Assembly (NCBI RefSeq): GCF_006874425.1
Contig: NZ_VIJZ01000006.1
Coordinates: 248,001-312,000, forward strand
DNA: 64,000 bases
Direction: 5' to 3'
Source of the DNA: Paenibacillus ottowii
Lineage (GTDB): Bacteria; Bacillota; Bacilli; Paenibacillales; Paenibacillaceae
Program-made: the position numbers and the translations under genes
Notes under the pieces: model-generated
Told to the model about the DNA's origin: nothing
Database searches by the model: none
What the model saw: only the letters and a program-made list of their open reading frames with translations
Shown here: piece after piece, positions 25,741 through 34,053 of the stretch
How the letters are laid out: every line of letters starts with the position of its first letter
Numbering within the stretch: the stretch's first letter is position 1

Positions 25741-27528
25741 TTATTGGGTCATTTGCAAAAATTGCTCAATATCCTGAACAGTAACTTGCGCAGCATTACG
25801 CCAGAAGTCAGCCTGTGTCAAATCGGTACCCAAGTGCTTGGAGGCCAGTTCTTCTACTGTCATGCGACCTGTATCACGCAGTAAAGCATCATATTGATCG
25901 GCAAATCCATCTGGATTTTCCTTCGCAAAAGCGTAAATCCCTGCACTGAACATATACCCAAATGTGTATGGGAAGTTGTAGAAAGGAGTGTCTGTAATAT
26001 AGAAGTGCAGCTTGGAAGCCCAAAAATGAGGATGAGCCTCATCCAGAACATCACAAAACGCTTCACGCTGCGCTTGTTCCATCAGTTCGCTTAATTGCTG
26101 TGCTCCTACCACACCTTTTTTTCGCAGTTCATAAAAACGGGTTTCAAACAGGAAACGGGCATGAATGTTCATAAAGAAGGCTACACCACGCTGAATTTTA
26201 TCCTCCAACAAAGCTACCTTCTCCTGGCCCTCGGCAGCTTCCAGCAAAGCATCGGATACGATAAGTTCCGCCAGCGTCGATGCTGTCTCAGCCACGTTCA
26301 TCGCATAATTTTGATTTAATGGATGCAATTCATTCATCACATGCTGATGATAACCGTGTCCGAGCTCATGGGCCAGTGTCGAAACGTTGGACGGTGATCC
26401 GGCATAGGTCATAAAAATTCGGGTTTCTTTGCTTAGACGCAGAGATGTACAAAATCCACCTGGACGTTTGCCCGGACGATCCTCTGCTTCGATCCAGCTT
26501 TTCTCAAAAGCCATTTGGGCAAAGTCTGCCATTCTTGAGCTAAATTTACCGAACTGCTCAACAATCGTTACGGCAGCATCGTCGTAAGGGATTTTAGTGG
26601 TCGATGCTCCCAGCGGAGCTTCAATGTCATGCCAGGACAGTTTCTCTAAGCCCAGCAGTTTGGCTTTCCGCTCCAGATATTTGACTGCAATCGGCTTGGT
26701 CTCATTAATCACCTGCCACATCGTATCCAACGTTTGGGCTGACATACGGCTGATTTCCAGCGGTTCCTTGAGCACGTCTGTCCAGCCTCGGTTTTCATAT
26801 AGCTTGAGACGGAAGCCTGCCAGATGATTCAGTGTATCCGCACAATAGTCCTCGACCTGAGTCCATGCCGCTTCCCAACGTGCAAATACATCTTTACGTA
26901 CGCTGCGATCTGCTTCATCCAGCTTATTAGCTGCCTGACCTACAGACAAGTGTACAATCTCCCCATTTTCAGGCACTGGGATCGTCATATTTTTGACAAT
27001 GGTATCATAAAAGTCACCCCAGCCGTGGTATCCATCCACTGCCAAATCAAGTGCAAGGCTCTCCAGTTCTGGAGCCATTTTCTCACGCGCTTCGTTCCGG
27101 TATTCGGTCAGGACAAAAGAAATCGGCTTGATCGTTTCGCGCTCCATCCATTTCTGCCAAATGTCTTCACTGGTTTGCGCCAGCAAGTTCTGGAAAGCGA
27201 CTAAGGCACTTTTCCCTTGGGCATACAAAGAATTGACACGCGCCCCCAGTTGAACTGCCAGCTTGTCATGCTGATTTTGAGCAGTTAAACAAGATACAAA
27301 CGACCCCGCCTGCGATGTCCCATTAAACAGCTCCTGTATGCTATTCAGGACACTATCCAGACGCTCAGTATCCAACACCGTTTGAGGCACTTTGGCTACC
27401 TTAAGCTGGGATTGCAGCTGTTGGACCTTGCTCTCCAGTTCATCCAAAAATGCGTGAAATGAGGCGGAGGAGGAGCCTCCGCTAAAAATAGATTCCAGAT
27501 CCCATGTTTGCTTTAACGGGGTTTTCAT
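25741..27528 (-). CDS. pepF: M3 family oligoendopeptidase (PepF type)
   Basis: Cytosolic zinc metallopeptidase of 595 residues that trims short peptides. The zinc-binding HExxH motif is AHELGHGYH at about residue 387, with the downstream glutamate in the NVAETASTLAEL segment. The N-terminal half is the helical PepF/oligopeptidase domain. The start is ATG at 27528 behind AAGGTGG; the longer frame from 27561 includes the ribosome site. A strong terminator follows. In Bacillus, PepF has been tied to peptide processing during sporulation, which cannot be judged here. Confidence 0.92.
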   Translation of the reverse strand: MKTPLKQTWDLESIFSGGSSSASFHAFLDELESKVQQLQSQLKVAKVPQTVLDTERLDSVLNSIQELFNGTSQAGSFVSCLTAQNQHDKLAVQLGARVNSLYAQGKSALVAFQNLLAQTSEDIWQKWMERETIKPISFVLTEYRNEAREKMAPELESLALDLAVDGYHGWGDFYDTIVKNMTIPVPENGEIVHLSVGQAANKLDEADRSVRKDVFARWEAAWTQVEDYCADTLNHLAGFRLKLYENRGWTDVLKEPLEISRMSAQTLDTMWQVINETKPIAVKYLERKAKLLGLEKLSWHDIEAPLGASTTKIPYDDAAVTIVEQFGKFSSRMADFAQMAFEKSWIEAEDRPGKRPGGFCTSLRLSKETRIFMTYAGSPSNVSTLAHELGHGYHQHVMNELHPLNQNYAMNVAETASTLAELIVSDALLEAAEGQEKVALLEDKIQRGVAFFMNIHARFLFETRFYELRKKGVVGAQQLSELMEQAQREAFCDVLDEAHPHFWASKLHFYITDTPFYNFPYTFGYMFSAGIYAFAKENPDGFADQYDALLRDTGRMTVEELASKHLGTDLTQADFWRNAAQVTVQDIEQFLQMTQ

Positions 27529-27626
27529 AATAGTTCCACCTTTCTTTTTTGGCGAATTCATGTGGTTTCATATACAATAAAGCTACAGCGTGATGGTACT
27601 ATCACTACAATTAGGAGGAAAACAAG

Positions 27627-27797
27627 ATGAGACCCTTACAAATTTCGCCGGAAACGGCTGTGAAATTATCCGAAAAACTCGGCATTCCGCTGGAACACCT
27701 TATGCATACACCCCAGCACATTTTGATGCAAAAGCTGGCCGAACTGGCTAAAGAAGAAGCCGCTGACCCGAACGGCGGAGAATCGGACAAATCATGA
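27627..27797 (+). CDS. yycC: YycC-like small protein, 56 residues
   Basis: A gene of 57 codons including the stop, with TTAGGAGG 9 bases before the ATG. The peptide begins MRPLQISPETAVKLSEKLG and contains LMHTPQHILMQKLAEL, which matches my memory of the YycC family (about 50 residues, function unknown). It is helical, acidic and soluble. Its stop codon overlaps the start of the next gene (ATGA), so the two are almost certainly translated together. Confidence 0.75.
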   Translation: MRPLQISPETAVKLSEKLGIPLEHLMHTPQHILMQKLAELAKEEAADPNGGESDKS

Positions 27798-28030
27798 TTC
27801 CTTTTGATAAAACCTGGCCTTATGACATTGTCATGGGGGATGTTTATGTACAGTCCTGTCCGTTTTGCAATCATGATAACGTCTTGCTGCCCCTGAAGCC
27901 CAAAGAGCTTAAGCTTATTCATGAAGGCATGAAAAAGCTGCTTGTGTTTCCATGCTGCCACAACAAGGTTACTTTGGTGGATTGTGACGACGATTATTTG
28001 CTGTCAGATACCACCTTGCGCCGTCATTAA
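27794..28030 (+). CDS. Small zinc-ribbon-like protein, 78 residues
   Basis: Starts at the ATGA overlap with the YycC-like gene. Cysteines form two groups, SCPFCNH near residue 23 and FPCCHNK near residue 54, which would bind one zinc ion as in a zinc ribbon. Between them is a basic and leucine-rich stretch. I do not recognise a named family. Translational coupling to the YycC-like gene suggests they act together. A hairpin follows the stop codon. Confidence 0.7.
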   Translation: MIPFDKTWPYDIVMGDVYVQSCPFCNHDNVLLPLKPKELKLIHEGMKKLLVFPCCHNKVTLVDCDDDYLLSDTTLRRH

Positions 28031-28072
28031 TTCATGAGACAGTTGCAGGATAAGATAACTTGCTTTACAAAC

Positions 28073-28120
28073 AAGGTGTGAACCATGAACCGGGACCGGT
28101 CATAGTACACACCTTTATTT
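28073..28120 (+). terminator. Candidate terminator after the yycC-like pair
   Basis: AAGGTGTG pairs with CACACCTT, with inner CCATG/CAT and CCGG/CCGG pairing, then TTATTTC. It lies between convergent genes. Confidence 0.45.
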
Positions 28121-28122
28121 CT

Positions 28123-28833
28123 TCAAGAGGAGCTTGCGTTTTGCATTTCCTCAGGTAGCTGGTAATTCTTTGCCAGCATTTGTTCACGCAGTACGGTCCA
28201 CTGTTCACGGGAAGCTCTTATCATCGCCGCATCCATAATTTTCTTGTCATTAATGACACGCGAAAACCAGCGTACTGCTTCATTAAAATCGCCTGTACGT
28301 CGATGCAGTTCACCAATCAGATAAAGCAGTTTGGCATTATTCGCGCCGACGCCCTCCAGCTCATAGACTCGAACGTAGGAATCCAAACTAAATTTGAGAA
28401 AGCGAAGCTCCTGCTCCTCATTTCCCTGGTATCTGTACATCCATGCAATATGCTGCAATAGACTGGCTACTACGCGTTCCTTTTCTCCGATGACCTGCGC
28501 ACAAAGTAAACCCAATTTGTACGTTTCTAACGCCTCTTCCCAGCTACGATGCCCGCTATATTCGCGAGGCTGCCAGCGGTTACCAATTTTATCCTTAAAT
28601 AGCTTGGTTTGCTGATCGCTTAACTGAGCGGTAGAGTGTTCTGTCGAGGTAAATCCACAATGAGGACAGACCCGCACGACATAAAAATCCGGATTTTCGT
28701 TCTTATAATAAGCACAAAAATCTGAATCAGTACGAATGGCCTTCTTTAGGCTTGGTCTGACACGGGATGTCTGAAATTCTTGTTCGCACTGCGGGCAGAC
28801 GATTTTGATCTGATATAACGGTTCAAGTTCCAA
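28123..28833 (-). CDS. DUF2225 family protein
   Basis: 236-residue cytosolic protein recognised as the DUF2225 family. Two CxxC pairs near the N-terminus (CPQCEQEF and CPHCGFTS) probably hold a zinc ion. The remainder is helical, TPR-like repeats (from SWEEALETYKLGLL to the C-terminus). Function unknown. TTG at 28833 is used as the start: GGAGAGGG lies about 11 bases ahead, and the resulting MELEPLYQIK start fits the family. An upstream in-frame TTG at 28854 has no ribosome site. It sits downstream of the globin gene on the same strand. Confidence 0.8.
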   Translation of the reverse strand: MELEPLYQIKIVCPQCEQEFQTSRVRPSLKKAIRTDSDFCAYYKNENPDFYVVRVCPHCGFTSTEHSTAQLSDQQTKLFKDKIGNRWQPREYSGHRSWEEALETYKLGLLCAQVIGEKERVVASLLQHIAWMYRYQGNEEQELRFLKFSLDSYVRVYELEGVGANNAKLLYLIGELHRRTGDFNEAVRWFSRVINDKKIMDAAMIRASREQWTVLREQMLAKNYQLPEEMQNASSS

Positions 28834-28875
28834 TGTTTTTACAACCCTCTCCAAAATTCGGCAATCCCCGAAAGC

Positions 28876-29253
28876 TTACGGGGTATTTACAAAATGATGC
28901 GCAGGACCGGACAAACGACTAAGTATGATTGAACGAAGCGGCTCTTCAATTCCCGTATCCGTTAACGCATCTGCCATACAAGACAACCATGCCTCTGCTC
29001 GCTCCTCTGTCACGGGAAACTTCATATGTCTGGCACGTAACATCGGATGACCATATGCATCAGAAAAGAGGGACGGCCCTCCAAAAAACTGGCTCAGGAA
29101 CATAAACTGCTTTTCCTTGACCGGCTCCATGTCTTTAGGAAACAGGGGACTTAACAACGGATTTTTATAAACTCTCGGGTAGAAGGCCTCAATAATAGCA
29201 CGAATACCTTCCGCACCCCCAAGGTTGTCATAAATGCTCAGGCTAGGATTCAC
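28876..29253 (-). CDS. Truncated hemoglobin (group II globin, YjbI-like)
   Basis: 125-residue single-domain globin. The early IYDNLGGAEGI motif is typical of truncated hemoglobins, and the proximal histidine lies in RARHMKFPV. The conserved FGGP(S/E) turn is visible as FFGGPSLFSD. Bacillus YjbI-type proteins bind oxygen and may protect against oxidative or nitrosative stress; another proposal is quality control of heme-copper proteins. The start is GTG directly behind GGAGG with short spacing. It is followed by the DUF2225 gene, probably in one transcript. Confidence 0.93.
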   Translation of the reverse strand: MNPSLSIYDNLGGAEGIRAIIEAFYPRVYKNPLLSPLFPKDMEPVKEKQFMFLSQFFGGPSLFSDAYGHPMLRARHMKFPVTEERAEAWLSCMADALTDTGIEEPLRSIILSRLSGPAHHFVNTP

Positions 29254-29314
29254 TTTTCCTCCAACTTTCTGTGCTATGGCAATAAATATACACTTGTATT
29301 ATAACAAAAAACAA

Positions 29315-29343
29315 AAAATGACGCTAAAAATAAGCGTCATTTT
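29315..29343 (-). terminator. Hairpin terminator in the globin upstream region
   Basis: AAAATGACGCT and AGCGTCATTTT form a perfect 11-bp stem. On the minus strand it is followed by TTTTTGTTTTTTG. It implies a transcript ending here, probably that of the small gene at 29408-29503. Confidence 0.75.
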
Positions 29344-29407
29344 ATCAATTTAACATATGAAGAGACTTGCCTCACTACACATAGCTTTGTTATTCCATGA
29401 ATACCCA

Positions 29408-29503
29408 CTAATAACTCCGCCAATCCTCTTCACCGGGATGGACGAGAGAGGCACGAATGACATACACAAAAGCACATACAAACAGACCGGCAACGATACT
29501 CAT
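29408..29503 (-). CDS. Putative 31-residue membrane peptide
   Basis: Short frame on the minus strand, ATG at 29503 to TAG at 29410-29408. The peptide MSIVAGLFVCAFVYVIRASL is one membrane helix, with a polar tail VHPGEEDWRSY. A GGAG lies 8 bases before the ATG. A strong terminator with a T run lies 65 bases downstream in the same direction, and no other gene explains that terminator. No family recognised; it has the general look of KdpF-type or sporulation micropeptides. Short length makes chance occurrence possible. Confidence 0.45.
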   Translation of the reverse strand: MSIVAGLFVCAFVYVIRASLVHPGEEDWRSY

Positions 29504-29666
29504 CCTGATCACTCCATCCTTAAGGTTATGGAATCGTTGTTTTTTTATTTTAACATACTCTTTACAAAAAAACAGCATTCCATGTAATCGTTTTCTTTAC
29601 TTTTCTTGTACTCTTTGTCCATCCTCGACATAGGTATAATAGTACAACTCCAAAGGAGGGGCCTCT

Positions 29667-30965
29667 ATGTCGCTGTACCGCCGTTACTCGCTTCCTTTGC
29701 TCATCCTTATACTGTTATTCCTATTCATACTGATGGCCGCATATCCGCAATCTTCTTTGAATGCAGGGCTTCGCGGTCTTGCCATCTGGTGGGATGTGCT
29801 GTTCCCGTCTTTATTCCCGTTTTTTGTTATCTCCGAGCTTCTTCTCGGTTTCGGAATTGTTCATTTCATAGGTGCGCTACTGGACCCGCTGATGCAGCCC
29901 CTATTCCGTGTACCTGGCTGCGGAGGTTTTGTCGCTGCAGTCAGCTGTGCATCCGGTTACCCGATTGGAGCCAAATTAACCGCTAAGCTATGGGAGCAAA
30001 AATGGATTACACGCATTGAAGGAGAACGCTTGGTCGCGTTTACGACCTCCTCTGATCCGATATTTTTGATCGGTGCAGTTTCTGTCGGTTTCTTCCATAA
30101 ACCTGAAATTGCACTCGTCCTCGGAGCAGCTCATTACGGTGGCGTACTCATCATTGGATTGCTCATGCGCTTCCACGGTTCCCGTTCAGATAAATCCGAT
30201 ACTCGCAGCGAACGCTCTCACACCTCCCAGAAGACCTGGTCAAAGTCTGATAACACAATAACAGCGGTTCGTAATAAGCAGCCGGGACCACTTCGCCAAG
30301 CGTTATCTGCCATGCATACAGCACGTTTGGAAGATGGCCGTCCATTGGGTGAGTTGCTTCGTCAGGCGATTGCTTCGTCCCTACGCCTTATTATTGTCGT
30401 AGGAGGGCTGGTTGTATTCTTCTGCGTTATTTTAGAAGCCTTGACGAACTCTGGCTTAATGAGCGGGCTTCATCTGCTTACGGCAAGCCTACTGACTACA
30501 TGTGGCCTTCCTCCTGCATTAACAGAGTCCATCGTTGGTGGTATTTTTGAAGTCACTTTAGGTGCGCAAGCTGCCGGTGAAGCCGCAGCAGCGGCTTTAC
30601 CGTTCAAGGTAGCCGCAGCCGCATTTGTTCTATCGTGGGGCGGGCTATCGGTTCATGCACAGGTTGCAAGCATTTTAAATATGACGAACCTCCGCTACAT
30701 GCCATTTTTACTGGCCAGGGCTGCTCACGGGGTCATCTCCGCACTGCTGGCTCTCGTGTTATGGCGTCCATTAATGGGACAGGGAAGCTCCCCTGTTTTT
30801 TCTCCGATACACGATATCACATGGTCCCCTGGCTTCTCGTCCGCCATACTGCTGCAAAGTCTACTGTTTCTTGCCTGTATACTGGCGGGAATGCTGGCTC
30901 TCTCCTGGTTAAGCGTGGGTACAAGTCGCTTATTCATACGATGGAAAGGAACGCACCGGCAATGA
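29667..30965 (+). CDS. ylbJ: Sporulation integral membrane protein YlbJ
   Basis: 432-residue polytopic membrane protein. I recognise YlbJ by FPFFVISELLLGFG, by GGFVAAVSCASGYPIGAK and by the following TTSSDPIFLIGAV block. In Bacillus, ylbJ is transcribed in the mother cell and is needed for heat-resistant spores. The central linker (about residues 170-225) is hydrophilic and rich in Ser, Lys and Arg. AAAGGAGG lies 7 bases ahead of the ATG. NAD kinase follows 66 bases downstream. Confidence 0.9.
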   Translation: MSLYRRYSLPLLILILLFLFILMAAYPQSSLNAGLRGLAIWWDVLFPSLFPFFVISELLLGFGIVHFIGALLDPLMQPLFRVPGCGGFVAAVSCASGYPIGAKLTAKLWEQKWITRIEGERLVAFTTSSDPIFLIGAVSVGFFHKPEIALVLGAAHYGGVLIIGLLMRFHGSRSDKSDTRSERSHTSQKTWSKSDNTITAVRNKQPGPLRQALSAMHTARLEDGRPLGELLRQAIASSLRLIIVVGGLVVFFCVILEALTNSGLMSGLHLLTASLLTTCGLPPALTESIVGGIFEVTLGAQAAGEAAAAALPFKVAAAAFVLSWGGLSVHAQVASILNMTNLRYMPFLLARAAHGVISALLALVLWRPLMGQGSSPVFSPIHDITWSPGFSSAILLQSLLFLACILAGMLALSWLSVGTSRLFIRWKGTHRQ

Positions 30966-31031
30966 ACGATTGTGTTCTTGCTCATAATTGATTATGATCG
31001 GTATATACCCATGACAAAGGAGCTTTTCATC

Positions 31032-31835
31032 TTGAGATATTATGTTCTGGATCGCGGGGATCAGCACTCCATGGACTTGAGTCAGCAATTTCACCGTCTT
31101 GCCCAAGAAAAGAATTTCAAGCTGGATGCCGAATCGCCGGAAATCGTCGTGTCTATTGGAGGCGATGGTACGATGCTTCATGCGTTTCATACCTTCATTG
31201 ACCGCATTCCGGATATTGCCTTTGTTGGTGTACATACCGGTCATCTGGGCTTTTACGCCGATTGGCGTGCGGACGAGCTGGAAGAGCTAATCGACCTGAT
31301 GAGCCAAAGCGGGTCTGAGGGACCGCTTAACCCGAGAATCGTTAAGTATCCACTGATTGAGTTGGAAATTCACAAGAAGTCGGGCAATGCTTCTTATATT
31401 GCTTTGAATGAGTTTACGTTAAAAGGGGTAGATGGCACGGTCGTTGCCCAAGTAGATATTAACGATATCACCTTTGAAATGTTCCGTGGTGATGGTATAT
31501 GTGTTTCTACCCCTTCAGGAACGACCGCCTATAACAAAGCACTTGGCGGTGCTATGGTTCACCCTACCATCGAAGCATTGCAATTGACTGAGATCGCTTC
31601 CATTAATAACCGTGTATATCGGACATTAGGATCACCACTGCTACTGCCAAAACATCATCATTGTGATATTTTTTCACGGAAAGATCAGCGGCTTTTACTG
31701 ACAGTAGATCACCTGAACTTTCCTGTGGATGACTTAATCTCTGTTCGATGTCAGGTAGCAAGCCAGAAAATCAGCTTCGCCCGTTACCGTCCTTTCCCCT
31801 TTTGGGATCGGGTACGCAACGCTTTTCTCAATTAG
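31032..31835 (+). CDS. nadK: NAD kinase
   Basis: Phosphorylates NAD to NADP, 267 residues, cytosolic. The GGDGTM motif is at 43-48, and the second conserved block is DGICVSTPSGTTAYNKALGG, the GxxSGSTAY-type NAD-binding loop. The start is TTG at 31032 because AAGGAG lies 9 bases before it. The longer frame from 30972 would run through this ribosome site. A strong terminator follows. It resembles the shorter of the two NAD kinases in Bacilli; a second copy elsewhere in the genome is likely but cannot be seen here. Confidence 0.92.
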   Translation: MRYYVLDRGDQHSMDLSQQFHRLAQEKNFKLDAESPEIVVSIGGDGTMLHAFHTFIDRIPDIAFVGVHTGHLGFYADWRADELEELIDLMSQSGSEGPLNPRIVKYPLIELEIHKKSGNASYIALNEFTLKGVDGTVVAQVDINDITFEMFRGDGICVSTPSGTTAYNKALGGAMVHPTIEALQLTEIASINNRVYRTLGSPLLLPKHHHCDIFSRKDQRLLLTVDHLNFPVDDLISVRCQVASQKISFARYRPFPFWDRVRNAFLN

Positions 31836-31842
31836 AGCCTGT

Positions 31843-31871
31843 AAAAGAGCCAATCCTTGGCTCTTTTTTTA
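31843..31871 (+). terminator. Terminator of the NAD kinase gene
   Basis: AAAGAGCCAA, loop TCC, TTGGCTCTTT, followed by a T run. Confidence 0.85.
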
Positions 31872-31962
31872 ATTCATCGGGAGAGGACATTAGCCTCACT
31901 TTAAAACATGCAAAAAGTTGGTCATAAACAATCGGCGGCTTGAGAGAAACTTATAAAGAAAA

Positions 31963-31992
31963 CGGCTCCTGAAAATTCAGGAACCGTTTTGC
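31963..31992 (-). terminator. Terminator overlapping the end of yutD
   Basis: On the minus strand AAAACGGTTCCTGA and TCAGGAGCCGTTTT form a stem that includes the yutD stop codon, followed by CTTTA. Termination at the stop codon itself is unusual but clear in the pairing. Confidence 0.65.
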
Positions 31993-32879
31993 TGTGGAGA
32001 TGGGAATGTTTTATTTTTTTTGCTACCTTCAGTTCTGTCGGCTTTGGCTGTTGTTTGCGTCTGACGCTGACCCTCAGGCTCACGCGAGACACGAACTTGC
32101 CGTCCCTCCCGATTTTCCTTTGGTTGGCGCTCATAGCGTGGCCCACGCGATTCCCTTTTATCGAAATTCCCTTGTGAATTACGCTGCCTCCGTGGTTCTC
32201 GGGCTTGCTGCCCTTCCCCCGAACTTCGCCCATCCTTTGCTTCGCGCGGTTCCTTTGACTGGCGCGAATCACGTGCTTCACGCTGCCGGTTGCCTTCACG
32301 TCCTTCTCTGGATGGACGACTGTCACGAGCTTCATGCGGCTGCCGTTCACGTACTTCCTGAGCATCCTTCGGTTCCCTGCGTTGCAGCTCGCGTGATTCG
32401 CGGGCTTCTATAGGCCGTTCGACTCGTGACTCCTCTGTAGCTGTGGAATCCTGCTGCGGATGCGGCCATTCCGTTTGTCCAGCTGTCGTCGGTTGCCGTA
32501 CTTCTTGGCGCTCTTCGGCTTCTGACGCTTGTTCCCTTTGAGCATCTACCAACTGCTGGATATCAGGAGGAACGAAGTCATCAGTGGTACCGTTCTTATT
32601 TTCCACTTCACGGCTTTTTTGCAGCACAAAATAGGCACAACCAAAATTACAGTATTCATTAATGTAATCGTCCAATACCACAATGGATGTATCCTTATTG
32701 GCTTTAGGATGCCCTTCTCGATAAAACCCCTTCAAGCGCAGCTGATTGTATCCCCAGTCGCCAATAATATAATCATAGCGATCCAACACTTCACTATATC
32801 GATCACGAAAGGCTTCGGGATTCCACCCGTTCTTGTGATCCTGCAACACTTCATAGTTTTTACCACCGATTTGAAACAA
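31977..32879 (-). CDS. yutD: YutD family protein with a long disordered tail
   Basis: 300 residues. The first 100 match the YutD domain (GGKNYEVLQDHKNGWNPEAF and NEYCNFGCAYFVL are recognisable). The other 190 or so are low complexity, dominated by Arg, Glu, Gln, Ser and Lys, with repeated REARDSR- and RQRE-type units. Bacillus YutD is only about 100 residues, so the tail is an addition. Such charged tails often bind RNA or DNA or drive multivalent contacts, but nothing specific can be said. Start TTG behind AAAGGCGG. It lies 24 bases downstream of lipA, the same order as in Bacillus. Confidence 0.85.
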   Translation of the reverse strand: MFQIGGKNYEVLQDHKNGWNPEAFRDRYSEVLDRYDYIIGDWGYNQLRLKGFYREGHPKANKDTSIVVLDDYINEYCNFGCAYFVLQKSREVENKNGTTDDFVPPDIQQLVDAQREQASEAEERQEVRQPTTAGQTEWPHPQQDSTATEESRVERPIEARESRELQRREPKDAQEVRERQPHEARDSRPSREGREGNRQREARDSRQSKEPREAKDGRSSGEGQQAREPRRQRNSQGNFDKRESRGPRYERQPKENREGRQVRVSREPEGQRQTQTTAKADRTEGSKKNKTFPSPQQNGS

Positions 32880-32903
32880 GCTATTCTAACCGCCTTTCCC
32901 GGA

Positions 32904-33806
32904 TCAAGCCTGCGAAAGGGCGCTTTCTTCCTTATGCTGAGCGGCCGACTTCACCTGCTCATGCGCTTGGTAGGAGCTGCGGACCATTGGACCGGATTCG
33001 ACGTGGCTGAATCCTCGTTGTAATCCCTCTTCCTTTAACTTCGCAAAATCTTCCGGTGGATAATATTTTTGCACAAATAAATGTTTCTCGGACGGCTGCA
33101 AGTATTGACCAATTGTCATAATGTCACAATCGACTTTGCGCAGATCATCCATGGTTTGCAAGATTTCATCCCACTCTTCTCCGACACCTAACATGATGCT
33201 TGATTTCGTTGGAATAGCCGGATTTAATTGCTTTGCACGTTGAAGCAGTTCAAGAGAGCGGTGGTATTTTGCTTTAGCCCGAACCTTGTCGGACATGCGC
33301 TCCACCGTTTCAATATTATGATTCAAAATATCTGGCTTGGCATCCATGACGATTCGCAGCGACTCAAGGTCGCCCATAAAGTCGGGAATCAATACTTCTA
33401 CACTGCAAAAAGGCAATCGGCGGCGAATCGCACGAACCGTTTCTGCAAATATGGTAGCGCCCCCGTCTTTCAAATCATCGCGGGCCACACTGGTTACGAC
33501 ACAGTGTTTTAAATTCATGTTCTCAGCCGCTTCCGCAACGCGTTCAGGCTCCTGCAAGTCCAGTTCCGTAGGCATTCCCGTATTTACTGCGCAAAAACGA
33601 CACGCACGCGTACAAATATCACCCAAAATCATAAATGTAGCTGTCCTGTTGGCCCAGCATTCATATATATTAGGGCACCGTGCCTCCTCACATACGGTAT
33701 GTAATGTCTTGGAACGCATCATGCTCTTGATTTCCTGATAGTTATCGCCTGTCGTAAGTTTAATACGAATCCAATCGGGCTTTGCTTCCTTCACTTTTTT
33801 AGACAA
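32904..33806 (-). CDS. lipA: Lipoyl synthase
   Basis: Radical SAM enzyme that inserts two sulfurs into octanoyl groups on lipoate-dependent complexes, 300 residues. Both iron-sulfur clusters are accounted for: the auxiliary cluster cysteines at 39, 44 and 50 ([12 protein letters not shown]) and the radical SAM CxxxCxxC at 65, 69 and 72 (CTRACRFC). The C-terminal RSSYQAHEQ segment supplies the serine ligand. The start is TTG behind AAAGAAGG. It is followed by yutD and is divergent from lytH, as in Bacillus. Confidence 0.97.
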   Translation of the reverse strand: MSKKVKEAKPDWIRIKLTTGDNYQEIKSMMRSKTLHTVCEEARCPNIYECWANRTATFMILGDICTRACRFCAVNTGMPTELDLQEPERVAEAAENMNLKHCVVTSVARDDLKDGGATIFAETVRAIRRRLPFCSVEVLIPDFMGDLESLRIVMDAKPDILNHNIETVERMSDKVRAKAKYHRSLELLQRAKQLNPAIPTKSSIMLGVGEEWDEILQTMDDLRKVDCDIMTIGQYLQPSEKHLFVQKYYPPEDFAKLKEEGLQRGFSHVESGPMVRSSYQAHEQVKSAAQHKEESALSQA

Positions 33807-34053
33807 TGAATAGACCTTCTTTCTGATAAGCTTAAGCTGTCATTGCCATACATTATAGCATGAAAGCCATGGAAAAACCTCCATTCATTGTTCCCTTTTT
33901 GATATGACATTGATGCCGAAAAAAGTAAACGCTTGAGATGGATAAAAGCGACCGAGATGGCTCAATCTAAGCAAAAGCGCCCTATTTACCCTATTGAACA
34001 CGGGTCAAAAATTTTGCCGGGCGGTTAAACCCTGTTAGAGGAGGTTGGTTTAC

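Noticed and set aside
31922..32365. Second frame overlapping the yutD tail on the same strand (and open frames opposite it)
   Set aside because: Low-complexity arginine codons keep several frames open by chance; the YutD frame is continuous with a conserved domain and has a start site.
33807..34053. Possible small gene or RNA between lipA and lytH
   Set aside because: No frame with a ribosome site and no stable structured element; it probably holds only the two divergent promoters.
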